Origin: Rivularia sp. PCC 7116
Lineage (GTDB): Bacteria; Cyanobacteriota; Cyanobacteriia; Cyanobacteriales; Nostocaceae
Reading direction: 5' to 3'
Length of the DNA: 64,000 bases
Assembly (NCBI RefSeq): GCF_000316665.1
Contig: NC_019678.1
Location: forward strand, 62,001-126,000
Shown: positions 26,748 to 36,138 of the stretch, in pieces
How positions within the stretch are numbered: the first letter of the stretch is position 1
How the letters are laid out: each line of letters begins with the position of its first letter
Made by a program: the position numbers and the translations under genes
The notes under the pieces: generated by a model
Told to the model about the DNA's origin: nothing
Seen by the model: only the letters and a program-made list of their open reading frames with translations
Databases searched by the model: none

Positions 26748-27099
26748 AATTTAAAGTCTTCTAAAATGCTATCTGTATAGCTAGTTTTTATGAACAGCGA
26801 TACTCAACTATTTTATCGCTAACCCAAGAAATATAATCTGCTAATTACCTTGATGATTAAACATCAGCTTTAATTAGTTTCTTCATAAATTTGCAAATGC
26901 TTTCGATTATACATGTCTTGTCAGATGTACTCAATTTTCATTTATGCCTCTAATTTGTATAAAACATATGTACTAATAGGATAAGATTTTTTCAATCCTA
27001 AATTTGGGAAACCCTACTCATGCAAGAATTCACACTCTCTGTGGAAAAGCTAAAATGAAAGTAGGGGTTTAAGACTGTGGAATTTCTGTATAGAAAAAT
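26748..27099. other. Divergent region between the DUF262 and kinase genes
   Basis: About 0.35 kb, AT-rich, expected to carry promoters for both directions. An imperfect inverted repeat (GGGAAACCCTACTC at 27007 and GAAAGTAGGGGTTT at 27057) lies just ahead of the kinase and could form a 5'-UTR stem. No ORF was seen. Confidence 0.45.
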
Positions 27100-28509
27100 A
27101 TGAAAAGTGAAATTTTAGGTTCCCGCTACTCAATCCGAGAGCAACTGGGTAAGAAACCTGGAAGATACACCTATTTAGCATTAGACGAAGCAACTCATGA
27201 TTTAGTCGTTGTCAAATTGCTGAAGTTTGATCGTGATTTTGAATGGGATAGTTTAAAACTTTTTGAACGAGAAGCGGAAATCTTAAGAAATCTATCTCAC
27301 CCTTTTATTCCTCAATATCTTGATTACTTTGAGGTGGATTCAGCCGAAACTAAGGGTTTTGCTTTAGTTCAAAGCTATATTGATGCAAAATCTTTGGAAG
27401 AACAAGTTAAAACAGGAAGGACTTTTAACGAAGCTGAATTAAAAGAAATAGCTGAGAAACTTTTAAATATCTTAATTCATTTACATCAACTCAAACCTGC
27501 GATTGTTCACCGAGATATTAAGCCTAGTAATATTTTACTCACAAATCGTTCCGGGAATAGCGTTGGTGAAGTTTATTTAGTAGACTTTGGTTCGGTACAA
27601 AATATTACAGTTGTTGAAAACACGACTTTAACTGTTGTGGGAACTTACGGTTATATGTCACCAGAACATTTCGGTGGACGTGCTGTTCCTACTTCCGATT
27701 TATATAGTTTGGGAGCAACTTTACTTTATCTTGCAACTGGAATTCACCCAGCAGATTTTCCTCAAAAAGATTTACAAATTCAGTTTGAAGATAAAACCCA
27801 ATTAAGTCCGCATTTTACTAGCTGGTTAAAAAAGGTATTAGAACCCAGTAGGGAAAAAAGATTTAATTCAGCAGAAATGGCGTTAGCGGCTTTACAAAAA
27901 CCGGAAATAATTAGCCAGAATATTGATAACAATCTTGGAATTAAACCCGTTGATACCAAAATACATTTACATCAAAATGCCGATAACATAGAAATTATCA
28001 AACCATCAAGAGGATGGACTTTTAGTTCCATTGAAAAATTAATTACAAATACATTTTCTACTGTTATTGGCTTAGTTTGCATTATGTTTCTATGGCATAT
28101 TCCGCTGATTGGATGGCTGATTTCGGTGATGATTGCTTGGTTAGGAGTTTTAAACTGGATTGATTTTATATTTGAAATATTTGGCACAACTCAATTAGTT
28201 ATAAACCAAAAGGTCATTTTTTTGAGTTACCAACTCTTTGGCATAAAATACGAAAAAGTTAGACCATCTGCTCGCAAAAATATAATTAAACTAGAATACA
28301 CTAACTCTTTTATTAAAGAAGCTAAAAAGTCAAACGGAAAGATTTCATACAAAGAAGTTTCACCGACAATCATTGTTTGGGCAGGAAATAAACAATATAA
28401 ACTTACCGGAATAACTCAAACAGAAGTCGAATGGCTGCTCAAAGAACTTAGCAATTCTTTAAAATTACCTTTTCAACGTCGAGTCATACCTATAATTCAA
28501 TCTGATTAA
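27100..28509 (+). CDS. Serine/threonine protein kinase with C-terminal membrane segment
   Basis: A Hanks-type kinase of 469 residues. The kinase domain (about residues 8-265) shows LGKKPGRYTYLA (a degenerate glycine loop), the VAIK-equivalent VVVKLLKF, the catalytic loop IVHRDIKPSNILL, VDFGSVQ, and the activation-segment end GTYGYMSPEHFGG. A two-span hydrophobic stretch (about residues 315-355, TVIGLVCIMFLWHIPLIGWL, VMIAWLGVLNWIDFIFEI) and a small C-terminal domain follow. The catalytic residues are intact. Substrate unknown; it is alone on its strand between the DUF262-HEPN pair and a SIMPL gene. Confidence 0.92.
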   Translation: MKSEILGSRYSIREQLGKKPGRYTYLALDEATHDLVVVKLLKFDRDFEWDSLKLFEREAEILRNLSHPFIPQYLDYFEVDSAETKGFALVQSYIDAKSLEEQVKTGRTFNEAELKEIAEKLLNILIHLHQLKPAIVHRDIKPSNILLTNRSGNSVGEVYLVDFGSVQNITVVENTTLTVVGTYGYMSPEHFGGRAVPTSDLYSLGATLLYLATGIHPADFPQKDLQIQFEDKTQLSPHFTSWLKKVLEPSREKRFNSAEMALAALQKPEIISQNIDNNLGIKPVDTKIHLHQNADNIEIIKPSRGWTFSSIEKLITNTFSTVIGLVCIMFLWHIPLIGWLISVMIAWLGVLNWIDFIFEIFGTTQLVINQKVIFLSYQLFGIKYEKVRPSARKNIIKLEYTNSFIKEAKKSNGKISYKEVSPTIIVWAGNKQYKLTGITQTEVEWLLKELSNSLKLPFQRRVIPIIQSD

Positions 28510-28612
28510 TTAGGAATTCAAGACAGAGGCTTATTATCCCCATTCTAGGTTTTAAGAAAGAAAATAATCATATAATATATAGCATCGCAAGATAAAAACA
28601 GGGGCAAATCAG

Positions 28613-29341
28613 ATGCTTGCAGAAAATGATTCTTTACTAGGTGAAAATAGTTCTGCTGCTACAAATAGGGACCCCCTAACTGGTGGCATTAGTTTTAACA
28701 ATGGTATAGACAGCGATCGCAATATTTTACAGGTTACCAGCATTGGAGAAGTCACGGTTCCTACTAGTATCACTACGGTTGATTTAGGAATTCAAGTAGA
28801 GGGAGAAACAGCCAACGAAGTTCAGCAAGAAGTGGCTCAACAAACAACGAATGTTGTGGATGTGCTAGAAAAACTTCAGGTAAAAGAACTCCAAACTACC
28901 TCCGTGCGATTATTTCCAGTTTATAGCTTTGAAAACGATACTCGAACCTTAACCGGCTTTGAAGCTCAGAACACCCTTTCCTTTGAGTTGCCTAACGAAG
29001 AAGCAGGAGCCGCTATCGACGCAGCAATTGCAGCAGGTGCAAATTTAGTACAAAACATCAGTTTTTCAGCCTCAGATGAAGCATTAAAGCAGGCACGTTT
29101 GCAAGCACTTAATCAAGCTGTAGAACAAGCTCAAATAGAAGCTGGAACTGTTTTTAATACATTAAACTTAGTTTCACAAGAGATTGTGGGCATTGAAATT
29201 TTATCAGTTGATGAGTCAAACCCAATTTCTCAACCGCTTCGATTTGAAGCAAGCGCAGCCAGAGACACAACGCCAATAATTGGCAGCCCTCAAAATGTAC
29301 AAGCAACAGTTGCTTTGGATATTCTTTACAGTGAACAGTGA
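28613..29341 (+). CDS. SIMPL (DUF541) domain protein
   Basis: A 242-residue protein with a SIMPL/DUF541 domain from about residue 35: ILQVTSIGEVTVPTSITTVDLGIQVEG, LEKLQVKELQTTSVRLFPVY, GFEAQNTLSFEL and EALKQARLQALNQAVEQAQ. SIMPL proteins are mostly periplasmic or outer-membrane and of unclear role. Unusually no signal peptide is visible here, and the first 30 residues are polar. The last codons (YSEQ and stop) are made of AGTGAAC STRR units, so the C-terminus was fixed by the repeat. Confidence 0.85.
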   Translation: MLAENDSLLGENSSAATNRDPLTGGISFNNGIDSDRNILQVTSIGEVTVPTSITTVDLGIQVEGETANEVQQEVAQQTTNVVDVLEKLQVKELQTTSVRLFPVYSFENDTRTLTGFEAQNTLSFELPNEEAGAAIDAAIAAGANLVQNISFSASDEALKQARLQALNQAVEQAQIEAGTVFNTLNLVSQEIVGIEILSVDESNPISQPLRFEASAARDTTPIIGSPQNVQATVALDILYSEQ

Positions 29342-29460
29342 ACAGTGAACAGTGAGCAGTGAACAGTGAACAGTTGGGAATTGGTAATTGGTAATGGGTA
29401 ATTGGTAATTGTAAATTTTCTACCCCCTCTTCCCCCTCTCCCCCCTCTTCCCCATCCCCC
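29330..29460. repeat. STRR tract between the SIMPL and SDR genes
   Basis: AGTGAAC/AGTGAGC units running out of the SIMPL coding region, then TTGGTAA/TGGGTAA units and a CCCCCTCTTCC pyrimidine-rich run up to the SDR stop codon. Confidence 0.9.
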
Positions 29461-29461
29461 T

Positions 29462-30232
29462 CTACCACGGCAAACGATTACCATCCCAAGAGAAAAACTC
29501 TCCACTATCTTCTGGCTTCAGGTTTGTAATAACACTAAGTAATAGCTTGACTGTATGTTCTACGGGAAATAATTTCTCAGGGGGTACGTTGCGTTGAAAA
29601 GGCTGTGAGAGTTTGGTATTTGTTGTCCCTGGATGCATTGTCACGACTATGGTTTTAGGGCATCTTCTGCTGTATTCTATTGCCGTAGTCCGCATAAACA
29701 TATTTAAAGCAGCCTTTGATGCTCGATAACCGTACCATCCGCCTAAGCGGTTATCACCGATACTTCCTATCTTGGCAGAAATACATGCAAAGATATTTTT
29801 TTCTTTATGTTTGAATAAAGGTTGCAGGTGTTTGGCTAATAATATTCCCCCGATACTATTAACCTGGAAATAGCGCATTAAATTTTCGGAGTTGATTTGT
29901 CGCAGGCTTTTTTCGGGCTGTATTTCTTCTTCATGCAAAATTCCCACGCAGTTAATTACTAAATGTAGCTTGTCTGTTTCGGCGCTGATTTTTTCTACTG
30001 CTGCGGATATTTGGGACTCTTGAGTAATATCCACTGCAAGGCAAACTAATTTTTGTGCAAATTCTTGTTGTAGAGAAATTAATTCTTTGGCAGAATCAGC
30101 ATTACGATAGGTAGCATAAATTTTAGCAATACTATTATCTTGCAATAAAGCTTTAACAAAACCCAAACCAATCCCTTGACTGGCACCAACAATTAAAGCG
30201 TTTGCGTTATCAATTTCTTTTATTACTGACAT
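29462..30232 (-). CDS. Short-chain dehydrogenase/reductase
   Basis: A 256-residue SDR. The Rossmann motif is ALIVGASQGIGLGFVKALL near the N-terminus; DITQESQ, the NCVG strand, the serine region ACISAKIGSIGD and the catalytic pair YGYRASKAALNMF follow. It resembles cyanobacterial C-factor-like SDRs (MHPGTTNTKLSQPF after the active site). Substrate unknown. The ATG of MSVIKEID is chosen because the 17 codons upstream are translated STRR sequence (repeats of TVHCSLF type). Confidence 0.88.
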   Translation of the reverse strand: MSVIKEIDNANALIVGASQGIGLGFVKALLQDNSIAKIYATYRNADSAKELISLQQEFAQKLVCLAVDITQESQISAAVEKISAETDKLHLVINCVGILHEEEIQPEKSLRQINSENLMRYFQVNSIGGILLAKHLQPLFKHKEKNIFACISAKIGSIGDNRLGGWYGYRASKAALNMFMRTTAIEYSRRCPKTIVVTMHPGTTNTKLSQPFQRNVPPEKLFPVEHTVKLLLSVITNLKPEDSGEFFSWDGNRLPW

Positions 30233-30234
30233 AA

Positions 30235-30302
30235 TTAACAGTGAGCAGTGAACAGTGAACAGTGAGCAGTGAGCAGTTACCAACTAACAACTAACAACTA
30301 AT
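30235..30302. repeat. STRR tract upstream of the SDR gene
   Basis: AGTGAGC/AGTGAAC units followed by CAACTAA units, filling the space between the SDR start codon and the stop of the next minus-strand gene. Confidence 0.88.
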
Positions 30303-30304
30303 TC

Positions 30305-30520
30305 TTAATCCTTCCTCCAACAGCGGATGCAAAAAGAAAATACGGATATTACTACTGCAAGTTCAACTGCTACTTGAATAGTTGTGGGGCTTAAAGAAAA
30401 ACCCCAAACTGTGATTAAAGTTCCTGCGATCGCGGCTGATATACGAAGAACTTCTTCTTCAATTTTTATTGAAAACCAAATAATTGCCAAACCGATTGTT
30501 AAAAACAGTAAATAATTCAT
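30305..30520 (-). CDS. Small two-span membrane protein
   Basis: A 71-residue protein starting at MNYLLFLTIG. Two or three hydrophobic stretches (LLFLTIGLAIIWFSI, IAGTLITVWGFSL, VAVELAVVISVFSF) and a short basic end RCWRKD are seen. It lies upstream of the SDR gene on the same strand with only an STRR between them. No family is recognised. Confidence 0.55.
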   Translation of the reverse strand: MNYLLFLTIGLAIIWFSIKIEEEVLRISAAIAGTLITVWGFSLSPTTIQVAVELAVVISVFSFCIRCWRKD

Positions 30521-30679
30521 TCTCGGATAAAACAATCAAAATTGATGCATAAGTAAAGTAATAACAGAATTATCAAGAATATTTTTGATTTTAGAGCAAA
30601 ACAAGTAATATTTCTGTCAATGTGGGAAATATATAACTATACCAATTCAGGTACTAGTCTATATTGCTGCATACAACTC

Positions 30680-31534
30680 ATGAATAAAAACCTTGTACTT
30701 ACACTAGCATTCGGAGTCGCTGCTTTCTTGGGAACAACAAGCTGTAGCTCTAGTAACTCTACCGAAGCAGAAGTAAAAACTCAACAGGAAATAAAGCTTG
30801 GTGGTTCTAGTAGCACCCATGTAGCAATTAAATTGCTAGGTGATGCTTACGAAACTCAAAATCAAGATATCAAATTCACTTTTTTACCTCAAGGGCAATC
30901 CGGAGGTAGTATCGCTGGAGTCAAAAACGGATTAAGGGATATTGCTGGTGCCAGTCGCAAGCTGAAACCAAAAGAAGATGACGGTTCTGTTATATACAAG
31001 CAGCTTGCAACTGATGGATTGCTCGTAGCAACTCATCCCAGCGTCAAGGGAGTCAATAATTTAACGACAAAGCAACTCAAAGCAATTTATAGCGGTGCCG
31101 TAACGAATTGGCAGAAACTAGGCGGACCAAATGCAGAAATTGTGGTTTTAGATCGCCCCGAAGACGAGTCTGCTAAAAAGCTTTTACGCAAGTACTACCT
31201 GGGAAAAGAACTGAAAACTGCCCCAGAAGCAGCAATCATGCGTTATGAACCAGAATTAATAAACGCTGTACAAAATACTCCCTATAGTATTGGCGCTTTT
31301 TCACTTGCTTCGAGCATCTTGAATAAATTACCAGTTAATCGTCTGAGTCTTGATGGTATAGAACCCACTCCAGCAAATATTAAATCTGGTAAGTATAAGA
31401 TGGTACGTACTATTGGTATTGTTTGGAATAAAGAACCTTCAGAAGCAACCCAAAAATACCTGGATTTTGCATTTAGCGAAAAAGGAGCAGAAATTTTAAA
31501 TAATTCTGGTTTCGTACCATCAACTCAGAAATAA
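30680..31534 (+). CDS. PstS-like substrate-binding lipoprotein
   Basis: A 284-residue periplasmic binding protein of the phosphate-binding (PBP_like_2) type. It has a lipoprotein signal LVLTLAFGVAAFLGTTSC with Cys at about residue 22. The family pattern is clear: IKLGGSSSTHVAIKLL, FLPQGQSGGSIAGVKNGL, DIAGASRKLK, LTTKQLKAIYSGAVTNWQKLGG and PYSIGAFSLA. The start is ATG at MNKNLV, not the upstream in-frame ATG. No ABC permease or ATPase is nearby. Instead a histidine kinase starts 6 bp after its stop, so it more likely acts as a ligand sensor feeding that kinase than as a transporter subunit. Confidence 0.88.
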   Translation: MNKNLVLTLAFGVAAFLGTTSCSSSNSTEAEVKTQQEIKLGGSSSTHVAIKLLGDAYETQNQDIKFTFLPQGQSGGSIAGVKNGLRDIAGASRKLKPKEDDGSVIYKQLATDGLLVATHPSVKGVNNLTTKQLKAIYSGAVTNWQKLGGPNAEIVVLDRPEDESAKKLLRKYYLGKELKTAPEAAIMRYEPELINAVQNTPYSIGAFSLASSILNKLPVNRLSLDGIEPTPANIKSGKYKMVRTIGIVWNKEPSEATQKYLDFAFSEKGAEILNNSGFVPSTQK

Positions 31535-31540
31535 AAGTAG

Positions 31541-33547
31541 ATGTTTAAACAAGCTTATTCAAAACTCCCTTTAAAAGCCAAAATTCTTTTACCTTTACTT
31601 TTAGTTTTTATGAGTATCTGGACTTTGGGAACAATTAGCTTCGGCTATTTCTTTACCCAGCGTCTAGAAGGAAAGCTCAAAGCCGAGACAAAAGGAGTTG
31701 CTTCTTTAGTTACAGATACTTTAGAGCGCGAAAAAAAACTATTATTTTTGAAGGCAAGATGGATAGCTGACTCAAAAGAAGTTTCTCAGCTAGTAGTGCA
31801 AAAAGATAAAGCTGCATTATTAAGAACTTTATTACCCTTAAAAGAATCATTGCAACTGGATCTAATTACAATTATCGATACCGATGGTGGGATACTCGCA
31901 CAAGTCAAGCAAAAAGAAATAATTTCAGTAAAGCTAGATAATGCAGCTATGAATCAAGCTGCTAGTCTTGGAATAGATTATTTTAATGTTATAGCAACAC
32001 AAGATAATACAGCCTCCTTGCTAATTGGTTTAACTTCGGTAAAATCTACTGAAAAAATTTTAGGGGGAGTTATTGCCGGGACTATAATTGATGATGAGGT
32101 TTTGACTCGTATCCGTTCTAATGCAGAACCACATTTGGTTAAAATCCAAAATGAACAAGTAACTGCATCCACTTTAAGCAGTGCTAAAAGTAATTATTGG
32201 CAAGCTCCAAAAACTAAATCGCGACCACAAAAAGTTAATATAGCAGGTGAAAATTATATTGCTTATTCTGTAGCAATTATTGGATTAGACAATACAGTCT
32301 CAAAGCTAGTATTGCTTAATTCCGTTGCATCTTTAGAGAAAACTCAACAGAAAATGTGGATGAGTATCACAATTTTTTCTATAGTTGTTGCAATTATCTT
32401 TAGCTTTGTTGTATTCAAAGTAATAACGTTGGTTACGAATCGAATTATTTATTTAACCGAAGCAACCAATATAATAGCTAACGGTGACTTTTCGACTTGT
32501 ATTGATGTAGATGGAAATGATGAAATTAGCATTTTAGCTAAAAGTTTCAACTACATGAGCGGTCAACTTGCTTTATTGTTACAAAAGCAAAAAGAAATAA
32601 ATGAAGAATTAGAAAAAAATAACCAAACTCTAGAGCATCGAGTAGAATCAAGAACTTTAGAGTTAAATGAGAAAAATACATATCTTGAAGAAACTTTGCA
32701 GGAATTACAACGTACTCAAGCCCAAGTAATTCAAAGCGAGAAGATGTCTTCTCTCGGACAAATGGTTGCAGGTGTAGCTCACGAAATTAATAACCCCGTC
32801 AGCTTTGTACATGGTAATCTCGAACCTGCCTGCGAATACGCTCAAGATTTAATTAAAATTATCGAACTCTATCAACAACATTATCCAGAGCCAGTAGAAG
32901 AAATTCAAGAAGAAATCGAAGCTGTTGAACTAGATTTTCTCAAAGAAGATTTTGTGAAATTGCTTGATTCGATGCAAAATGGAACCGAAAGAATTAAAGA
33001 GATAGTTTTATCGCTGCGAAATTTCTCCCGACTTGATGAATCAGAATTTAAACAAGTAGATATCCATGAAGGTATTGATAGTACCTTACTAATTTTACAA
33101 AATCGTTTTAAATCGAAACCCGAACATCCCGAAATTGCAATCATTAAACAATATTCTTCCCTACCAAAAGTTGATTGTTATGCCGGACAATTAAATCAGG
33201 TGTTCATGAATATTCTGGTGAATGCAATTGATGCATTAGAAGATGAAATTAATAAAAATGAAAATATAAATAAAACTTTTAATCCTCAAATTCGAGTTTC
33301 TACAGAACTATTTGATAATCAAAATATTGTGATTCGCATTGCTGATAATGGTTCGGGAATCCCGCCAAATGTTCAATCGAAATTATTCGATCCATTCTTT
33401 ACAACTAAAGAAGTTGGTAAAGGTACGGGATTGGGTTTATCTATTAGCTATCAAATTATAGTAGATAAACATCACGGTAAGTTATCTTGTGAATCCTCCG
33501 AGCGAGGTACAGAATTTATTATTGAAATTCCGATTAGTCAGAATTAA
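31541..33547 (+). CDS. Membrane histidine kinase with extracytoplasmic sensor and HAMP
   Basis: A 668-residue sensor kinase. The first membrane span is at about residues 15-37 and is followed by an extracytoplasmic Cache-like sensor (about 38-265) containing DLITIIDTDGGILAQV. The second span is at about 268-290 (MSITIFSIVVAIIFSFVVF). HAMP follows (ATNIIANGDFSTCIDVDGND), then a coiled coil, then the HisKA helix SSLGQMVAGVAHEINNPVSF with phospho-His414, and an ATPase domain with N, G1 and G2 boxes (NILVNAIDALED, IADNGSGIPP, GKGTGLGLSISYQII). It lacks a receiver domain. It is in an operon with the PstS-like gene (6 bp) and probably the MetOD1 gene. The core is nearly identical to the next kinase. 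Confidence 0.92.
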   Translation: MFKQAYSKLPLKAKILLPLLLVFMSIWTLGTISFGYFFTQRLEGKLKAETKGVASLVTDTLEREKKLLFLKARWIADSKEVSQLVVQKDKAALLRTLLPLKESLQLDLITIIDTDGGILAQVKQKEIISVKLDNAAMNQAASLGIDYFNVIATQDNTASLLIGLTSVKSTEKILGGVIAGTIIDDEVLTRIRSNAEPHLVKIQNEQVTASTLSSAKSNYWQAPKTKSRPQKVNIAGENYIAYSVAIIGLDNTVSKLVLLNSVASLEKTQQKMWMSITIFSIVVAIIFSFVVFKVITLVTNRIIYLTEATNIIANGDFSTCIDVDGNDEISILAKSFNYMSGQLALLLQKQKEINEELEKNNQTLEHRVESRTLELNEKNTYLEETLQELQRTQAQVIQSEKMSSLGQMVAGVAHEINNPVSFVHGNLEPACEYAQDLIKIIELYQQHYPEPVEEIQEEIEAVELDFLKEDFVKLLDSMQNGTERIKEIVLSLRNFSRLDESEFKQVDIHEGIDSTLLILQNRFKSKPEHPEIAIIKQYSSLPKVDCYAGQLNQVFMNILVNAIDALEDEINKNENINKTFNPQIRVSTELFDNQNIVIRIADNGSGIPPNVQSKLFDPFFTTKEVGKGTGLGLSISYQIIVDKHHGKLSCESSERGTEFIIEIPISQN

Positions 33548-33684
33548 TTGCTTTATTTCTTGCATTACTAGCTCCTTTAATGAATTGCTTAGTATTGCAA
33601 AAAACTAGCAATGATATTTCAGGCAGATTTCAGGGAACTATAAAACTGTGTTCAGTTTATCAGTTTGTATAGGAATATCTTGCC

Positions 33685-34218
33685 ATGACACAATCACCTA
33701 TTAATGACACTTCAAACCAAAATCTTAATGTACGATTAGAACGCGATGTATTTCTTCGTACCTTAGTTAGAGAACTCTCTGGAACTTTAGAGAACGTAGT
33801 TGGTTTAGAGGAAGCTTCAGGGTTTATTAGCGTAGTAGGGCAAACAATGGGTAGAGAAATAGATGAAGAATATAAATCTGCCCTTCAAGTAAATAGTCTT
33901 TCTCGTAAACAAGTTGCGAAGGTTCTAGTTGACTTAAAAAAACGCATTCAAGGGGATTTTTACATTCTTGAAGAAAGCGACGAAAAAATAGTTTTTGGAA
34001 ACCGTGTTTGTCCATTTGCGGAAAAAGTTATTAATCGTCCTTCGATGTGTATGATGACTTCCAATGTTTTCGGTTCTATTGCGGCTGAAAATTTGGGTTA
34101 CGCAAAAGTTGAATTACAAGAAACTATTGCTCGGGGTGATTCTGGATGTAGAGTTGTGGTTTACTTAGAACTTACTGAAGAATCTGAAGACGCTCAAGGT
34201 AGAGAATATTTTAAATAG
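33685..34218 (+). CDS. Methanogen output domain 1 (MetOD1) protein, copy 1
   Basis: A 177-residue single-domain protein matching the MetOD1 family, a putative output domain first noted attached to archaeal sensor kinases. The conserved core is [61 protein letters not shown] and [27 protein letters not shown]. Two cysteine motifs (VCPF and SMCMM) could bind a metal or act as redox sites. It lies 137 bp after the first kinase and has a close paralogue after the second, which suggests MetOD1 is the kinase partner in place of a classical response regulator. Confidence 0.82.
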   Translation: MTQSPINDTSNQNLNVRLERDVFLRTLVRELSGTLENVVGLEEASGFISVVGQTMGREIDEEYKSALQVNSLSRKQVAKVLVDLKKRIQGDFYILEESDEKIVFGNRVCPFAEKVINRPSMCMMTSNVFGSIAAENLGYAKVELQETIARGDSGCRVVVYLELTEESEDAQGREYFK

Positions 34219-34658
34219 CGGCATTGCTGAATTGAAATATGAACTTGTTTTTATTGTATTTACTAGCCCCCTAAATCCGGCAATTATGGGGGAATTTATA
34301 TGATTTTTCTCCCCTAAAATTGAGGGGCAAATCATACTGTTAATCAGCAACGCCTAAATAGCTATAGCACTTAATTGCTTTTACTGTGTAAGAGTAAAGC
34401 TATCACTATAAAGCCAAACTCCGTTAACTAAATTCAGTTTACCTTCATAAAGAAATAGTATGAAATCTTAATGCTTTAACATGTCTGCCAGAATATACAT
34501 CTTGCTCGTAGCAGCTAGCGAGCAAGATATTCGCAACATTAAAATCAGATTGTTATATCAACTTTTCACTATTATTTTAAGTAATTTTAAACAATTACTT
34601 ATTACTCATTACATATTTCACAGATGTAAGCAACAAATTTAATTGCGATTAATATTTT
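34219..34658. other. Spacer between the two kinase-MetOD1 modules
   Basis: About 0.44 kb, AT-rich. It contains a degraded hairpin of the GATCCCCC type (TAGCCCCCTAAAT with GGGGGAATTTA, then TCTCCCCTAAAATTGAGGGG). The rest probably holds the promoter of the second module. No ORF was seen. Confidence 0.5.
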
Positions 34659-35999
34659 ATGAATCCCGAAGAATTTCTGACAATTGCAAGAGTTTTACCA
34701 GAGCCTTTACTTCTTATAAACACTCAGGGAGATATTTTATCAACAAACCACGCTTTAGCAAAAATTCTTAACTATAAAAGAAGTGAATTACGGAATAAAT
34801 TGCTGACAGATTTAACCTTAGAATCATCAGATGAAATCATAAGATACCTGCAAGCTTGTTCTAAGAGTCGGCAAATGATTGTTACTTCTCTAAATTTTTG
34901 TATAAATAATGGAGAAACTTTGTCTTGTCGTTGTGAAGGTGCAGTGATTCAACCATCATCATCTTCTCATCCTGCTATAATCCTCTTACGTTTAGAAAAT
35001 CTTGCTTCTGCAAATAATCAATTTACTACACTTAACGATAAAATACAAAAATTAATTGCAGAAGTCCGTAAACGCAAACAAGTAGAAACTACTTTACGAA
35101 AATCAGAATTAGATTTACGAAAAAAAGCAGAAAATTTAGAAGAAACTCTTAAAAAACTTAAACTTACCCAGTTAAAACTAATTCAAAGCGAAAAAATGTC
35201 TTCTCTCGGACAAATGGTTGCAGGTGTAGCTCACGAAATCAATAATCCAGTCAGCTTTGTATATAGTAATCTTGTTCCTGCCTGCGAATACGCTCAAGAT
35301 TTAATTAAAATTATCGAACTCTATCAACAACATTATCCAGAGCCAGTAGAAGAAATTCAAGAAGAAATCGAAGCTGTTGAACTAGATTTTCTCAAAGAAG
35401 ATTTTGTGAAATTGCTTGATTCGATGCAAAATGGAACCGAAAGAATTAAAGAGATAGTTTTATCGCTGCGAAATTTCTCCCGACTTGATGAATCAGAATT
35501 TAAACAAGTAGATATCCATGAAGGTATTGATAGTACCTTACTAATTTTACAAAATCGTTTTAAATCGAAACCCGAACATCCCGAAATTGCAATCATTAAA
35601 CAATATTCTTCCCTACCAAAAGTTGATTGTTATGCCGGACAATTAAATCAGGTGTTCATGAATATTCTGGTGAATGCAATTGATGCATTAGAAGATAAAA
35701 TTAATAAAATTGAAAATATAAATAAAACTTTTAATCCTCAAATTAAAGTTTCTACAGAATTATTTGATAATCAAAATATTGTTATTCGCATTGCTAATAA
35801 TGGTTCGGGAATCCCGCCAAATGTTCAATCGAAATTATTCGATCCCTTCTTTACAACTAAAAAAGTTGGTAAAGGTACGGGATTGGGTTTATCTATTAGC
35901 TATAAAATTATAGTAGATAAACATCACGGGAAATTATCTTGTGAATCTTCCGATGAAGGTACAGAATTTATTATTGAAATTCCGATTAATCAAAAATAA
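34659..35999 (+). CDS. Soluble PAS-histidine kinase, paralogue of the preceding kinase
   Basis: A 446-residue kinase without membrane spans. A PAS domain occupies about residues 5-118 (EPLLLINTQGDILSTNHALA, ILNYKRSEL), a coiled coil about 120-175, then HisKA (SSLGQMVAGVAHEINNPVSF, phospho-His192) and an ATPase domain (IANNGSGIPP, GKGTGLGLSISYKII). In the N/G1 region Asp is replaced by Asn (IANNGSG against IADNGSG in the paralogue); this position normally contacts the adenine, so ATP binding may be altered. The core shares 420 identical bases with the first kinase. Confidence 0.9.
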   Translation: MNPEEFLTIARVLPEPLLLINTQGDILSTNHALAKILNYKRSELRNKLLTDLTLESSDEIIRYLQACSKSRQMIVTSLNFCINNGETLSCRCEGAVIQPSSSSHPAIILLRLENLASANNQFTTLNDKIQKLIAEVRKRKQVETTLRKSELDLRKKAENLEETLKKLKLTQLKLIQSEKMSSLGQMVAGVAHEINNPVSFVYSNLVPACEYAQDLIKIIELYQQHYPEPVEEIQEEIEAVELDFLKEDFVKLLDSMQNGTERIKEIVLSLRNFSRLDESEFKQVDIHEGIDSTLLILQNRFKSKPEHPEIAIIKQYSSLPKVDCYAGQLNQVFMNILVNAIDALEDKINKIENINKTFNPQIKVSTELFDNQNIVIRIANNGSGIPPNVQSKLFDPFFTTKKVGKGTGLGLSISYKIIVDKHHGKLSCESSDEGTEFIIEIPINQK

Positions 36000-36138
36000 T
36001 CATTTTATCGCAGTTTTCGGTTGAGCCGGATAAATTTAAAACCTCACCCTTGTTAAGCAGAGGGATGGATGATATCTTCTCCGATATTTTGGGGAATTAT
36101 AAAACTGTATCTACCAATTGACTGAAAACAGCATCACC

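Noticed and set aside
29154-29468. A 104-codon minus-strand frame opposite the SIMPL gene end
   Set aside because: Its product is mostly translated STRR (ITHYQLPIPN, SLFTAHCSLF) antisense to a well-supported gene.
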